Shown: positions 34,916 through 45,757 of the stretch, piece after piece
Layout of the letters: every line of letters starts with the position of its first letter
Numbering within the stretch: the first letter of the stretch is position 1
Source: Cryptomeria japonica
Lineage: Eukaryota > Streptophyta > Pinopsida > Cupressales > Cupressaceae
DNA length: 60,000 nt
NCBI RefSeq assembly: GCF_030272615.1
Contig: NC_081414.1
Coordinates: forward strand, 766,492,483-766,552,482
Direction of reading: 5' to 3'
Made by a program: the position numbers and the translations under genes
Notes under the pieces: model-generated
What the model was told of the DNA's origin: nothing
Database searches by the model: none
The model's input: only the letters and a program-made list of their open reading frames with translations

Positions 34916-35160
34916 ATCTTCCCCTTTGGCATTGATGGCAACACTAGACGTGAATAACATCCAAGTGCCAAGAAAATGCCAAACAAGTCTCCCCCAAGGG
35001 AAGACCGCCAATGATCTCCCATGAAATGATATAGCAATGAAGCTCTGAACCAAAACTGAATCAAAAAGACCAAATACCGCCAAAATCCCCCTAAGGAGTA
35101 CAATCAATAAATAGCAATGGTTTATCACATATATTTCTCCCCCTTTGACATCAATGCCAA
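34916..35160 (-). promoter_or_regulatory. Element D polypurine tracts (double)
   Basis: ATCTTCCCCTTTGGCATTGATGG abuts the 3' LTR at 34916, and TCTCCCCCTTTGACATCAATGCC lies at about 35136-35158. The same paired arrangement is found in A. A third C-run, ACTCCCCCTGAG, lies at about 35205. Confidence 0.7.
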
Positions 35161-35279
35161 AGAATCAAATAGAATATGAAAACTCTAAATCTCAAGGCTG
35201 ACTACTCCCCCTGAGTAGTAGCACTAATTCATCAATCTAGAGAAAAAGGTAGCTCTGATAATGCATACCAGACTGATGC

Positions 35280-36900
35280 ACAATTGGATGAATTAAGTCT
35301 CTATAGGAGGGGTAGAAACCTCCAATCTGTCTCTCAAATACTCAAATGATTCTCAAGACAAAGGTTTAGTGAAGAAGTTGTCTACTATCTGCTCTTTAGT
35401 GTTCACATAAACCAATCTAACTTCTTCTTCTTCCACCTTTTCCTTCAAAAAGTTATACTTGATTGATATGTGCTTAGTCTTGGAGTGAAATAATGGATTC
35501 TTTTATATGTCAATAGCTACAAAGTTATCACAATGGATAACTACCGGATCATTACAACTTACTTGTATATCCTTCAACATCTGCTTCATCCATAGAACTT
35601 GAGTATAATTGGTTGCGCTTGCAATATATTTAGCTTCAACAGTAGATAAGGAGATGCATGACTGCTTCTTGCTGATCCATGAAACCAACATTTTCCCAAG
35701 GAAGAATGCTCCACCGGATGTGCTCTTCTGATCATCAACATCACCTACCCAATCTACATCTGTATATGCACATAAAGTAAAGTCATTATCTTTAGGGTAC
35801 CATAAACCATATTCAGTTGTACCTTGCAAATACCGAAATATCCTTTTTATTGCACTTTCATGATTTTCTCTTGGATTACTTTGAAAGCTTGATACAATAC
35901 TGACTGCATTCATTATATTAGGTCTAGTTTGAGTTAAATATAGAAAACCACCAATCATGGATTTATATCTTGTAGAATTTAATGAAGGGGATACATCCTT
36001 AAGTGACAATTTTTCACTTGTAACCATAGGAGTACTAATTGGTTTAGAATTTTCCATGCCAAATTTCTTCAACAATTCCCTTAGATACTTAGTTTGACAG
36101 ATAAAGATGCCTTTGTTAGTTTGAGTAATCTGCAAACCTAGAAAAAATCTTATTTCTCTAGTCATAGACATTTCAAATTCACTCTGCATATTATCTGATA
36201 ATTCCATGCACAATTTTTCTTCACCTCCAAAAATGATATCATCAACAAATACTTCAATAATTAGAATATCATCATTAGTGATCTTATAATATAGGTTACT
36301 GTCAGCATTACCTTTTATAAAATCAAGCTTCAAAAGATACTTATCCATCCTTGCATACCAAGCTCTAGGAGCCTGTTTTAGTCCATATAGGGCTTTCCTT
36401 AATCTACAAACCATATTTTTGTCATCTATCAGTAAAAATCCATCCGGTTTCTCAATAAAGACTTCCTCTTCAAGTTATCCATTCATAAATGCACACTTAA
36501 CATCCATCTGATAGACCTTGTAGTTCTTATAGGCTGCATAAGCAAGAAATAGCCTAACAACTTCAATTCTAGCTATCAGTGCAAAATTTTCACCATAATC
36601 AATTCCTTCCTTCTAAGAATATCCTTTGCAGACCAATCTAGCCTTATTTCTTACAACCTATCCATCCTCATTCAGTTTGTTTCTAAAAATCCATATAGTT
36701 CCAATAACATTCTTATTTTTAGGTCGGGGAACTAAAGTACAAGTATTGTTCTTTTCTATCTGATCTAATTCATCTTCCATAGATTTCATCCAACATTCAT
36801 CTTTACAAGATTCAACTAATGATGCTAGTTCAATTTGAGAGATTAAACATACCTCTTGATTTTCTAATCTTCTCCTTGTCATAACTCCCATCTTTTTGTC
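35280..36900 (-). pseudogene. Element D reverse transcriptase-RNase H
   Basis: The open stretch 36414-35503 (303 codons) encodes the RT block YGLKQAPRAWYARMDKYL, the catalytic FVDDIIFGG, FFLGLQITQTNKGIFI, GGFLYLTQTRPNIM and RNase H (CAYTDVDWVGDVDDQKST, STVEAKYIAS). The RT N-terminus is at 36891-36658 (EDELDQIEKNNTCTLVPR) and 36640-36420, with stops. The RNase H C-terminus is degraded from 35503 to about 35280. The catalytic Asp pair of RT is intact. The RNase H carries YTD, with E in STVEA. It follows the integrase and precedes the PPT, as usual for copia. Confidence 0.9.
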
Positions 36901-37127
36901 TCCAATGATATGATTTTCAGAATGATTTAGCCTTACATACGTTGGTGTTTTCTAATTTTCAGGCTCTCTATGCTTCTCTTTAGTTATAGTTGAGTTTTCT
37001 GATGATGCCGGGGTAGCTGGTTTGGTACTCTATTCTGGTACAGGTACTACCAGTTCAGTTATGATCATTTCCACTACCGGTACATTGTCATAACATTTAG
37101 CCTGGTCTTTGTATTGCTCATCCACTT
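36901..37127 (-). other. Element D integrase-RT linker, degraded
   Basis: The region between the integrase C-terminus and the RT N-terminus is low-complexity and broken by stops. It is normally Ser/Glu/Pro-rich and variable in copia elements. Nothing else is seen here. Confidence 0.5.
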
Positions 37128-38000
37128 TCACATTAGCGCTCTCCACAATTCTCTGCAATCTTTCGTTATAACATCTATATGATTTTCTTTTAGTTGAATA
37201 ACCAAGAAATATTCCTTCATCACATCTAGGGTGAAACTTTCCAATGGAATCATCTCTTTTGACATAACACTTCCAAAGATTTTGAAATATTTAAGAGTAG
37301 ATGAATGACCAAACCATAATTCATAAGGTGTCTTATCAGTATCTCCTTTGATATGAACTCTGTTGAATGTATAAACTTCTGTACTTACTGCTTTTGTCCA
37401 GTAGATATGAGGCAAATTAGCTTCCATAATAATGCTTTTGGCTGCATCCAAAATGGTTTTGTTCTTTCTTTCCACAATGCCATTCTGTTGAGGTGTCCGG
37501 GGTGCAGATAATTGTCTCCTAATGCAATTTTTCTCACAGTAACTATTGAACTCACCGGATGTGAATTCTCCACCTTGATCTGATCTCAGAAACTTGATTT
37601 TCATTCTCATCTCTATCTCAACCATAGCTTTAAAGATATTGAATTTCTCAAAGGCTTCAGATTTCTCCCTTAGAAAAGAAACCCACATCATTCTAGAATA
37701 GTCATCAATGATTAACATGAAATATCGATCACCTTGAAATTTTCTTGTATTAGAAGGACCACATAGGTTAGTATGAATCAAATCAACAACATCATTAGAT
37801 TTATCAGGTATGCTCATAAAATAAGTTCAGATTTGCTTACCCATTTGACACTCTTTACATACTAGATTATGAGGCTTCACAATATTAGTTAAATCTCCAA
37901 TTGCCTTAGTTAAACTGATCTTTACAATGCAATCAAAAATTACATGACACAACCTCTTATGTCATAGCCAACTTTCATCAATATGTGCAATCAAACATGT
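37128..38000 (-). pseudogene. Element D integrase
   Basis: Positions 37817-37128 (229 codons) hold the catalytic core: first Asp in LIHTNLCGP..FMLIIDDYSR, second in FLRSDQGGEF, and Glu in QQNGIVERKN. The D-D-E triad is therefore intact. Upstream, about 37990-37825 carries the N-terminal zinc-binding region in broken form (HNLVCKECQMGKQ-like), separated by a stop just before MSIPDKSND. Integrase inserts element cDNA into chromosomes. The GKQ block and PQQNGIVER are typical of Ty1/copia. Confidence 0.9.
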
Positions 38001-38039
38001 ATTTTCACTAGAGTTCAAATGAAAGATGTTAGCTTTTGT

Positions 38040-38420
38040 CTATGTACCGGTTGCAATCTCCAAACCTGATTTGCTAATGATTTTGCACTTTCCATCCTTG
38101 AATTGTAATTGAAATCCTTTGCCTACCAATTGTCCTACACTCAAAAGATTATGCTTCAGACCTTCAATATAATAGAAATTATCAGTGTTATGCTTACCAT
38201 CCAATGAAATGGTTCCTCTTCCTTTGATCATGTATGCCTTGTTATTACCAAATTTGACTTGACCACAATCAAATTCTTGCAGGGTTAGAAACTTTCCTTT
38301 ATCACTTGTCATATGATGAGAACATCCACTGTCTATTACAAATTCATCCGTGTCTTCAACATTTGCTGCAAGGGCCTTTTCCTCATGCTTGATAACTGGT
38401 TCCGGATCATCTTCCTTCAT
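38040..38420 (-). pseudogene. Element D protease and pre-integrase domain
   Basis: The 126-codon stretch contains FVIDSGCSHHMTSDKGKF, with D-S-G intact as the aspartic protease active site, and then VKFGNNKAYMIKGRGTI, YYIEGLKHNLLSVGQLV and IISKSGLEIATGT. This is the copia protease followed by the GAG-pre-integrase segment. It lies directly upstream of the integrase zinc region. Confidence 0.9.
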
Positions 38421-38549
38421 AGCATAAAATACCCAGTCTTTTCCATTGCCGGATCCACTAGCTGAATTTCCTGTTGGTTCTTCTTCTGAGTCATCAGTTA
38501 CTTCTTCCTCATCAGCATAGTAGCATTATTTGTTTTTGTATTTCCTGTA

Positions 38550-39497
38550 CTAATGCTTGATCCGATATTCAGAGTTAGGCTTAAAAAATCTTCTTGCTCT
38601 TTCTTCTAATTTTGAATTCCTTTCAGGACATCTAGATGCAAAATCACCTATCTTATTACATTGAAAACATTTGAAAGGATATTTTCCTTCATACTTACTT
38701 CCTGTCGGACCTCTAGGTATCCTTCTAGAAAATAGGGCTTCAAATTTCTCAAGCTCTTCATCTTCTTTCGTAATCTCTTCCAATTCCTTTCATACAAAAC
38801 TTTCCAATCTTGCTTGCCGGTTGATGATGTAGATGCCTTAAATGCAGTATCAACCTTTGTAGCTCCAGGAGGACCAAGTTCTTCAAGCTCAAAAGCAGAT
38901 ATCTTCCCAAAAAGAGTATCTCTATTGACAGAAGAATTAGGCATGGTTCTTAGCTCATTAATTGCAGTCACCTTCATCTTATATGTTAATGGCTAAACCC
39001 TTAATGCTTTTGAAATAATCTCTTCCTCACTCAGAGATCCACCACAACACTGAATTCCCAATACAATTTCATTAACCCTTTCCATGAATGCATAAATTCT
39101 TTCATCTTCTTCCATCTTCAAGGTTTCATATCTTACCTAGTAACATTCAAGTTTTGCAATTTTAATAATAAGATCACCTTCATTCAAAGTCTCCAGCTTG
39201 TGCGATATAGCTTTTGCCAATAATTGTCTGATAGTCCCATGATTTGCTGATCTGATAAGGTGCTTAAGAGGGTTTCTCTAGCTCTGCAATCATTCTCAAT
39301 GTTCTTATCCAAGTCTACCGGTGCAGGAATGCTAGATGTCGAATTATGAGGAGTGTAGCCATTTTGAGTTATTTTCCAAATTTCCTTCCCAATGCATCTT
39401 AAATGAGTTTCCATTTGAATCTTCCATACTCCATAGTTTGTTCCATCAAGCCTAGGGTTGTCCTTCTAGAAAACATGAGTTGAACTATTAGTTGCCA
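38550..39497 (-). pseudogene. Element D gag
   Basis: Gag starts at an ATG at 39497 (MATNSSTHVF, then an in-frame TAG, then DNPRLDGTNYGVWKIQME), which is the DUF4219-type N-terminus of copia gag. It continues through METHLRCIGKEIWKITQNGY (39414-39184) and degraded middle parts to a knuckle at about 38650, CFQCNKIGDFASRC, where the zinc-binding His is replaced by Asp. Several frames are needed to read it. The PBS lies just upstream at 39548-39554. Confidence 0.85.
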
Positions 39498-39547
39498 TAG
39501 GATCTTCCTCAAGTGGTTAAGCTTCTGCAAAAAGAGGACCAATCTCT

Positions 39548-39556
39548 GATACCAAT
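39548..39556 (-). promoter_or_regulatory. Element D primer-binding site
   Basis: The plus-strand sequence GATACCAAT before TGTTAGG reads ATTGGTATC on the minus strand, continuing AGAG. This is a Met-type copia PBS (TGGTATCAGAG). Confidence 0.85.
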
Positions 39557-40055
39557 TGTTAGGATAACCGGCAGGAAACTGAGGAGAGGGGGGTGAATCA
39601 TTTGTTAACAAATTATGTGAATTAAAGCACTTAAAACCTTATACCGGTATAATTAATTAAGCATTAAAGCATAAATGAAAAGTAGAGAATCAATACCATG
39701 CAACCATGACACATAACACCATGATTTGTAAGTGGAAAACCTCAATGAGGAAAAAACATGGTGGGAAACCCTGCCCACAGTCAGAAGATACTTTTGCAAC
39801 AAGTATATGATTACAATAGGGGCCTGCACATGCAGGAAGGCACACTGGCTAGAGCACACTGCTCATCACAATGGAGTCTCACTGACTAAAAATATGTCAA
39901 CCACCTCAAAATGTTTGGACTACAATCCAGAGAGAAGAACTGCTGGTGATAGCATCAAACATGCCAGATTACAGTTTTGGTTAAGCTCAATACTAGAGGT
40001 CTAAAACCTCTTACATAAACCCAACACAATCACCTATTATCAACCAAATCCTCTA
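39557..40055 (-). repeat. Element D 5' LTR, part 1
   Basis: It starts TGTTAGGATAACCGG and matches 33705-34200. Copia E enters after CTCTA (40051-40055), and the LTR resumes at 47634/47639. Confidence 0.92.
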
Positions 40056-41448
40056 TGTTGGAATTGCATGAAGATTGCATTGAAGAAGTAAAGTGTTGTC
40101 ATTGATGTCAATTGCAACCGGTAATCAAGTAGTAAAGCAATCGGTAATGAAGCAATAAAGCAACGGATAATGATGCAATGAAGATCAATCGGTAACCCTA
40201 TCCAGTTAAGAAGAAGAACATCAACTGATGAAGCTTGGAGATCGATTGTGATCATCTATGACTGAATGATGATCGGTGATGAAGATGGCACGTAAGAATG
40301 ATGCACGTGATGAGTTTCAAAATGGTTTTGGCACGTGAAGATAACCGTTTATCTTGGGAATGATCAAATGCATAGTATGAAGTGAAAAACACGTGATGAG
40401 TTACAAGATTCAAAGTGTGATGATCCAGGAGTAGTTGTGGATGTCTAGAAGAATATAAAATCAATTGCATGTAATCTAATCGTCAAGATTGAACCAATGT
40501 GTTTGTAATCTCTATGAGATTTCTAGGGTTTGTGTTGTGTTATCAAACTAATGTATTTGTTTATAAGGTCGATGATTTGATTCATTGAGGTGTTGTCAAA
40601 CTTGATTAAGTGTGAGAGATATTGTTGCCAAACCAGGAGGTGTATCTGCAGAATGAAGTGAAGGCAGATAGGATCAGTAAAGGATCTGATTCAACAAGGA
40701 AGTGCTATTTCCAAATCAGTTAAGAACCTGTTGTTCTCTAACCATTACAACACTAAAATCCCTTAACCGGGTAAGCTTTAATAGGCTTGTTGTTGAAATC
40801 CTCTAACCAGGTGATCCATTAGCTCAGATTTGAAATGCTCCACCGAGGTTACCTTTAATAGGGTATTACCTTTAACAAGGGTATTTGTAGTCAATCCCTT
40901 AACCGGGTGGTCCTTACCTAGATCGGTTCCTAACAGAACATTATTGTATAAGCTTCTAACCGGGCTTGGCTCCTAACAGGGCAAACTTCAGAAGAGTTCA
41001 AAATACTTGTGGGTATTCATCCCCACCGTGGTTTTTCCCATTTGGGTTTCCACGTGAAAAATCATTGTGTCAAGTGGTAAATGATTTTGTGGATGTGTTT
41101 TTGATATTGTTGATATGAATGATTGGTAAATATGCATAGATATATTTGAATGATTGGATATGATATGAAATATGTTATTATTGGTATTAGTGAAGTGGTT
41201 TAAGGTTTTGGTCAAAGGATATTTAAGTTTCAGATCTATTGCATTATATCATTGATGTATTAGGTCAATCGGTAAGGTTTGACAATGTAGATGCAAATTT
41301 GTTTAAGTGACTCAACCAGTAAATTCTATGAGTTGTTTTTGAGTTGGAAAGGAGTTTGGTGATAGCCCAGTTAATTTTCTATCTACTGATTCACCCCCCC
41401 TCCCCTCTTTGTAGTTGACCGAATATTTATAGTTGCATCATATTATCA
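40056..41448 (+). repeat. Element E 5' LTR
   Basis: It starts TGTTGGAATTGCATGAAG and ends CATCATATTATCA. Short imperfect units of about 20 bp (CGGTAATGAAGCA(A/G)TAAAGCAA) lie at 40120-40190. The CCACCGTGG..TTTCCACGTGAAAAATC module is at about 41024-41064. C-rich CACCCCCCCTCCCC is at about 41391. Confidence 0.94.
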
Positions 41449-41450
41449 AT

Positions 41451-41462
41451 TGGTATCAGAGC
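41451..41462 (+). promoter_or_regulatory. Element E primer-binding site
   Basis: TGGTATCAGAGC follows the LTR after the spacer AT. It is the canonical initiator-Met tRNA PBS of plant copia elements. Confidence 0.95.
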
Positions 41463-41518
41463 ATTCCAGGTCCTCTTGAGTATAAGCCTAACAACTTGAG
41501 GAAAATATCTAGGAGAAA

Positions 41519-42560
41519 ATGATGAAGAAAGAGGGTCCAAAGTTCAATAGAGATAACTACAGAATCTAGAGTGATAGGATGAAGATTTACATCAAGAGCT
41601 TAGGAAGTGAGTATTGGGATCAGGTTGTTACTAAGTATAACTTTCCTAGTGGAATTCTGACAAATGATCAAAAGAAGGAGCAACAGGAGAACAATCAAGA
41701 ATTGGAAGCCATCATATTTGAATCTGCATATAATTCTGGGTGAACCACGTTAAATATTTGTGTTATCCGTGTCTTTTTTTATTCCTTTATCTTTTGTATT
41801 TGAATTTGCATATAATTGTTAGTTCATATTTGCTTTGAATTTGCCCGAAACCCTAACACATCAGTACCTTGTCCAATTTAGAATATGTTGATGTTCATGG
41901 ATTGGAGATTGCATATGGAGTTTGGAAAAAACTAGAAGAAATCTATGGCGGTGATGAGCATGTAAAGATAGCCAAGGAAGAGAGTCTCAGAGGTAAATTT
42001 GATGATATGGGAATGGCTGAAGGTGAAAACATTCAACAATATGGTCAGAGAATCAAGGAGATAGTTGGAGAAATAAAAAATGCTGGAGGTACAATGGAGG
42101 ATGCCACTGTGGTTAGCAAGGTGTTGAGAACCGTTCTACCGGTCTACACTATCAAAGTTGTAGCCATTCAAGAACTCAAATCTATTGACAAGACAAAGGT
42201 AACTCTTGACTCTCATTGGTAAATTGAATGCATTTGAATTAAATGGTTTTGATGGAAGTGTTCAAAGGTCAAGATCTACATTTAAAGCCTCAGTCTCAAC
42301 CCCACAAGTAAAGAGTTAAAGTCATGAATCTAGATCCAACAAAGAGGTAGATGATGGTGATAGCCTGATGGAACTCGAAGTATTGTTGGCCAAGCGGTTA
42401 CCCAGAGGTACAGATAAATATAGAGGTAAATTACCACTGAAATGTTTTGCATGTAACGAGATAGGACGTATTGCTGCTAACTATCCTAATGGAGATAATG
42501 AGGAAAAACGAGAGAAATATAGGAAGTTTAAAGGTAAAGGAAAAAGAAATTGTCTCATTG
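41519..42560 (+). pseudogene. Element E gag
   Basis: Gag starts at ATG 41519 (MMKKEGPKFNRDNYRI) with an in-frame TAG at 41567-41569, and continues YIKSLGSEYWDQVV and QENNQELEAI. A 144-bp insert interrupts it (41715-41858). It resumes as LSNLEYVDVHGLEIAYG and VWKKLEEIYGGDEHVK (41869-42222), the UBN2-type copia gag. After a frameshift near 42220-42360 the knuckle reads CFACNEIGRIAANY (about 42443), with His replaced by Arg and the last Cys by Tyr. The protein would coat element RNA in cytoplasmic particles, but this copy cannot. Confidence 0.88.
41715..41858 (+). mobile_element. 144-bp LTR-like insert in E gag
   Basis: The insert lies between perfect direct repeats CATCA (41710-41714, 41859-41863). 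It starts TATTTGAATC and ends CCCTAACA. Removing it and one repeat rejoins the gag codons LEAI(I)-S..LSNLEY, apart from a two-base change. It contains GGGTGAACCACGTTAAAT, like the R/U5 modules of copia LTRs, and two copies of TTGAAT(C/T)TGCATATAATT at 41718 and 41800. A TRIM-type solo LTR, with TG mutated to TA, fits best. Confidence 0.6.
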
Positions 42561-42629
42561 TAGTGGATGAAGGTATTAAAGATGAAGAATTTGAGGAAGA
42601 TACAAATGGGGACATTGTCTTTGTTTATA

Positions 42630-43015
42630 TCAAAGAAGAGATATCAGATCAAAAGGCATTGGTCTCTCACTTGGATAATTTAGATGACTGGATTATTGAC
42701 AGTGGTTGTTCACACCGGATGACTAGTGACCGGATCAAGTTCCTAACATTGAATGAATTTGATGGAGGCGTTGTCAGATTTGGGAACAACTCTCCCTGCA
42801 TGGTAAAAGGAAAAGGATCCATTTCCCTGAATGGTAAGAGTAGTGCAGATGATGTCTACTGGGTTGAAGGTCTGAAACACAATCTTTTGAGTGTTTCTCA
42901 ACTAAATGACAAAGGTTACTCGTTAGAATTCAAGAATGGAGTATGCAAGATATTTGGAAGCAAAGGTGAACTGATTGCAACCGACAAACAAACCAAAGTA
43001 ACCTATTTCACTTAA
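42630..43015 (+). pseudogene. Element E protease and pre-integrase domain
   Basis: The frame open from 42368 contains WIIDSGCSHRMTSDRIKF (about 42690), with D-S-G of the aspartic protease intact. It continues VVRFGNNSPCMVKGKGSI, YWVEGLKHNLLSVSQL and ICKIFGSKGELIATDKQ-like sequence. It ends at a TAA at 43013-43015, before the integrase zinc region. Confidence 0.9.
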
Positions 43016-43877
43016 ACTCCAAAGTCAATAGTTGTTTGATTGCAAAAGTAGAAGATAGTTGGCTTTGGCATCAAAGGTTTTGTCATGTGAATTGTGATAA
43101 CATTGTAAGAGTCAGCAAGTCAAAATTAGTAAGAGGATTGCCACAGTTGGACAAACCAGTGAATGCTTTGTGCAAGGAATGCTAGTTAGGGAAAATGACA
43201 ACCTCAACCTTCAAGAGCAAATCCTTCTCAGCTGAACATTTGCTAGATTTGGTTCATACTAACCTATGTGGACCAATGAGGACTAGGAGTATTCAAGGTG
43301 ATCGGTACTTCATGATATTTACCTATGACTTCTCAAGGATGATGTGGGTCACATTCTTGAAAGACAAGACATAAGCATTCAACAAATTTAATACATTCAG
43401 AGCCTTGGTTGAAAATGAAAGTGGAAGGAAGTGAAATGTTTAAGGACTCATCAAGGTAGTGAATTTACTTCAGAGGAATTCACTAGATACTGTGAAAATA
43501 ATGGGATCAAGAGGCAGCTATTTGCACCAAGGACACCACAACAGAACAGTATTGTGGAAAGGAATGACCGGTCAGTGGTTGAAGCTGCTAGGACTATGTT
43601 AATTCAAGGAGGTGTAGATAAGACATTTTGGAGAGAAGCTATCAACACAACTATTTATACAATGAACCAGATGCTGGTCAAAAGAGGAAAAGATAAAACA
43701 CCCTATGAATACTGGTATGATAGATCACCGAATGTCAGTTACTTCAAAGTTTTTGGTAGCATATGTTTTATTAAAAGAAGTGATTATATTGGAAAGTTTG
43801 ATGCCAAAAGTGATCAAGGCATATTTCTTGGTTACTACCAAGAGAAAAGCTTACAAGTGCTACAACAACTAGACTAA
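43016..43877 (+). pseudogene. Element E integrase
   Basis: The zinc-binding part (WLWHQRFCHVNCDNIVRVS, then LCKEC with a stop and LGKMTT) spans about 43060-43200 in a frame shifted from the protease. The core starts LVHTNLCGPMRTRSIQGDRY; the first catalytic region reads FTYDFSRMMW. After a frameshift near 43420, 43431-43877 gives CLRTHQGSEFTSEEF, where the second catalytic Asp is His, and TPQQNSIVERND with Glu intact. The lost Asp alone would abolish activity. A frameshift near 43845 ends the frame. Confidence 0.88.
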
Positions 43878-43909
43878 GAAGATCATTGAAAGTGTCAATG
43901 TCCAAGTAG

Positions 43910-44596
43910 ATGAATTTATTGAAAAAATCTAAAGAAACCGACAAGGAGAAGGAAGAAGAAGAACCAAACACACTCTTTTTGGGACTGGAATCGGTAAAAC
44001 CAAAAGTTGGAGAACTAAACATAGAAGCCCCAATTCAACCGGAACTGGAAGGTCCAACAGAAGATGAAGAAAGTGAAGAAGAAGAATCTGAAAATCAAGA
44101 TCAAGTTATTCCAAGGTATGTCAGACTTAATCACAACCCCGATCAGATTATTGGAGACAAAGATGCAGGTGTGTTAACTAGAAGAAGGCTAAGAGAAAAA
44201 TATTGTATGATCTCCACCATTGAGCCTAGAACTGCAAATGAAACCTTTGCAGATGAAGATTGGATTAACGCAATGGAAGAAGAACTTGATTAGATAGAGA
44301 AAAATAATACATGGTTATTAGTACCCAGACTGGAAAACAAGAATGTAATAGGCACAAAGTGGGTATTCAGAAACAAATTGAATGAAGATGTAGTAGTGGT
44401 CAGGAATAAAGCCAGAATGGTATGCAAAGGATATGCACAAGAGGAAGGTGAAGATTATGGTGAGACATTTGCACCAGTAGAAAGATTCGAAGGAGTAAGG
44501 ACTCTACTTGCATTTGTAGCATACAAAGGATTTAAGGTATATCAGATGAATGCGAAATCAACATTCCTAAATAGAATATTGGAAGAAGAAATCTAA
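43910..44596 (+). pseudogene. Element E integrase-RT linker and RT N-terminus
   Basis: Positions 43910-44293 encode the acidic linker (KSKETDKEKEEEEPN, EDEESEEEESENQDQ), then ADEDWINAMEEELD and a TAG in place of the usual Gln. Positions 44300-44596 encode the RT fingers (NVIGTKWVFRNKLNED, ARMVCKGYAQEEGEDY, ETFAPVERFEGVRTL, YQMNAKSTFLNRILEEE), ending in TAA at 44594-44596, where a Tyr codon is usual. Confidence 0.88.
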
Positions 44597-44638
44597 ATAG
44601 AACAACTAGATGGTTATGCATTAACTGAAGAAAATGAT

Positions 44639-45757
44639 ATGGTGTGCAAGCTACATAAGGCACTATATGGATTGAAACAAGCATCAAGAGCATGGTATGA
44701 AATATTTCACTCTCACTTAGTAAAGATAGGTTTTCAAAGAACCAGTGAAGGCAGTAACATATATCTCAAGACAAAAGGAGATAAAATACTGGTAAGTGAG
44801 GTATTTGTTGATGATATCATTTTTGGAGGTAATGATGATATGTGTCATGATTTTGCTAATGAAATGAAGAGTGGATTTGAGATGTCACTGGTATGTGAGA
44901 TAAATTTTTTCATAGGTTTGCAAATCCAACAGATGAAGGAAGGTATTTTTATCACACAATCCAAGTATGTGAAAGAAGTGTTGAAATTTTTTGGAACAAG
45001 AGATTGTAAACCAGTTGGAACACCAATGGTTACAGGCTGTAAATTGTCAAAGGAAGATGATTCTGCACCAGTTGATGAAAAGGAATACAAATCCATGATA
45101 GGTAAGCTACATTATGCTGTCCATAATAGACCAAACATAGCTCATGCAGTAGGATTGGTCGCCAGATTTCAGAAAAATCTGAAGGAGTCACACATGATTG
45201 CAACCAAGAGAATTTTCAGATACTTGAAAGGCACACTAGATTATGGATTATGGTATCCATGTGCAGGAGACTTTGACTTAAATGTCTATACCAATACAGA
45301 TTGGGCAGGAAATGTTGATGACAAGAAAAGTACAATCGGAGGAGCATTCTTTCTTGGAGGCAAATTAGTGTCTTGGAGCAGCAAGAAACACAATTGTATC
45401 TCTCAATTAATAACAAAAGATGAGTATGTTGCAGCTTATATGAATTGTACACAAGCAATTTGGATGAAACACATATTGGAAGGTTTCAAGCTGAAGATAT
45501 CAGAACCGGTAAGAATTTTTAGTGATAACACAAGTGCTATAAATATTTCTAAGAACCCAATGTTGCATGCTAGGACAAAGCATATAGAGCTGAAGTATCT
45601 TTTCCAAAGAGAGAAAGTTCAAAGCAAAGATGTATCATTGGAGCATGTTTCCACTAAAGAACAACTATCATATATTTTTACTAAACCTCTACCTAAGGCT
45701 ACATTTCAATATCTTAGAGGTGACTTAGGGGTTGTACCCCTATATAAAGTCAATTAA
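44639..45757 (+). pseudogene. Element E RT palm and RNase H, long intact stretch
   Basis: This 372-codon open stretch begins in the RT (MVCKLHKALYGLKQASRAWY), with catalytic FVDDIIFGGNDD and FFIGLQIQQMKEGIF. RNase H follows, with NVYTNTDWAGNVDDKKST, WSSKKHNCISQLITKDEY and the C-terminal HARTKHIELKYLFQRE. It ends GDLGVVPLYKVN, TAA. The copia RT Asp pair is intact. In RNase H the first catalytic position is YTNTD, and the usual STAEAEY is replaced by LITKDEY. No start codon belongs here; it is the end of the gag-pol polyprotein. Confidence 0.92.

Noticed and set aside
34411-35128. Trp/Leu/Cys-rich minus-strand frames resembling membrane proteins
   Set aside because: They lie in the 3' LTR and PPT region of D and recur as 47844-48398 in the other LTR. 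The hydrophobicity comes from translating LTR repeats.
43771-45458. Minus-strand frames over E pol
   Set aside because: They are antisense of the integrase linker and RT, Ser- and Leu-rich, without motifs.
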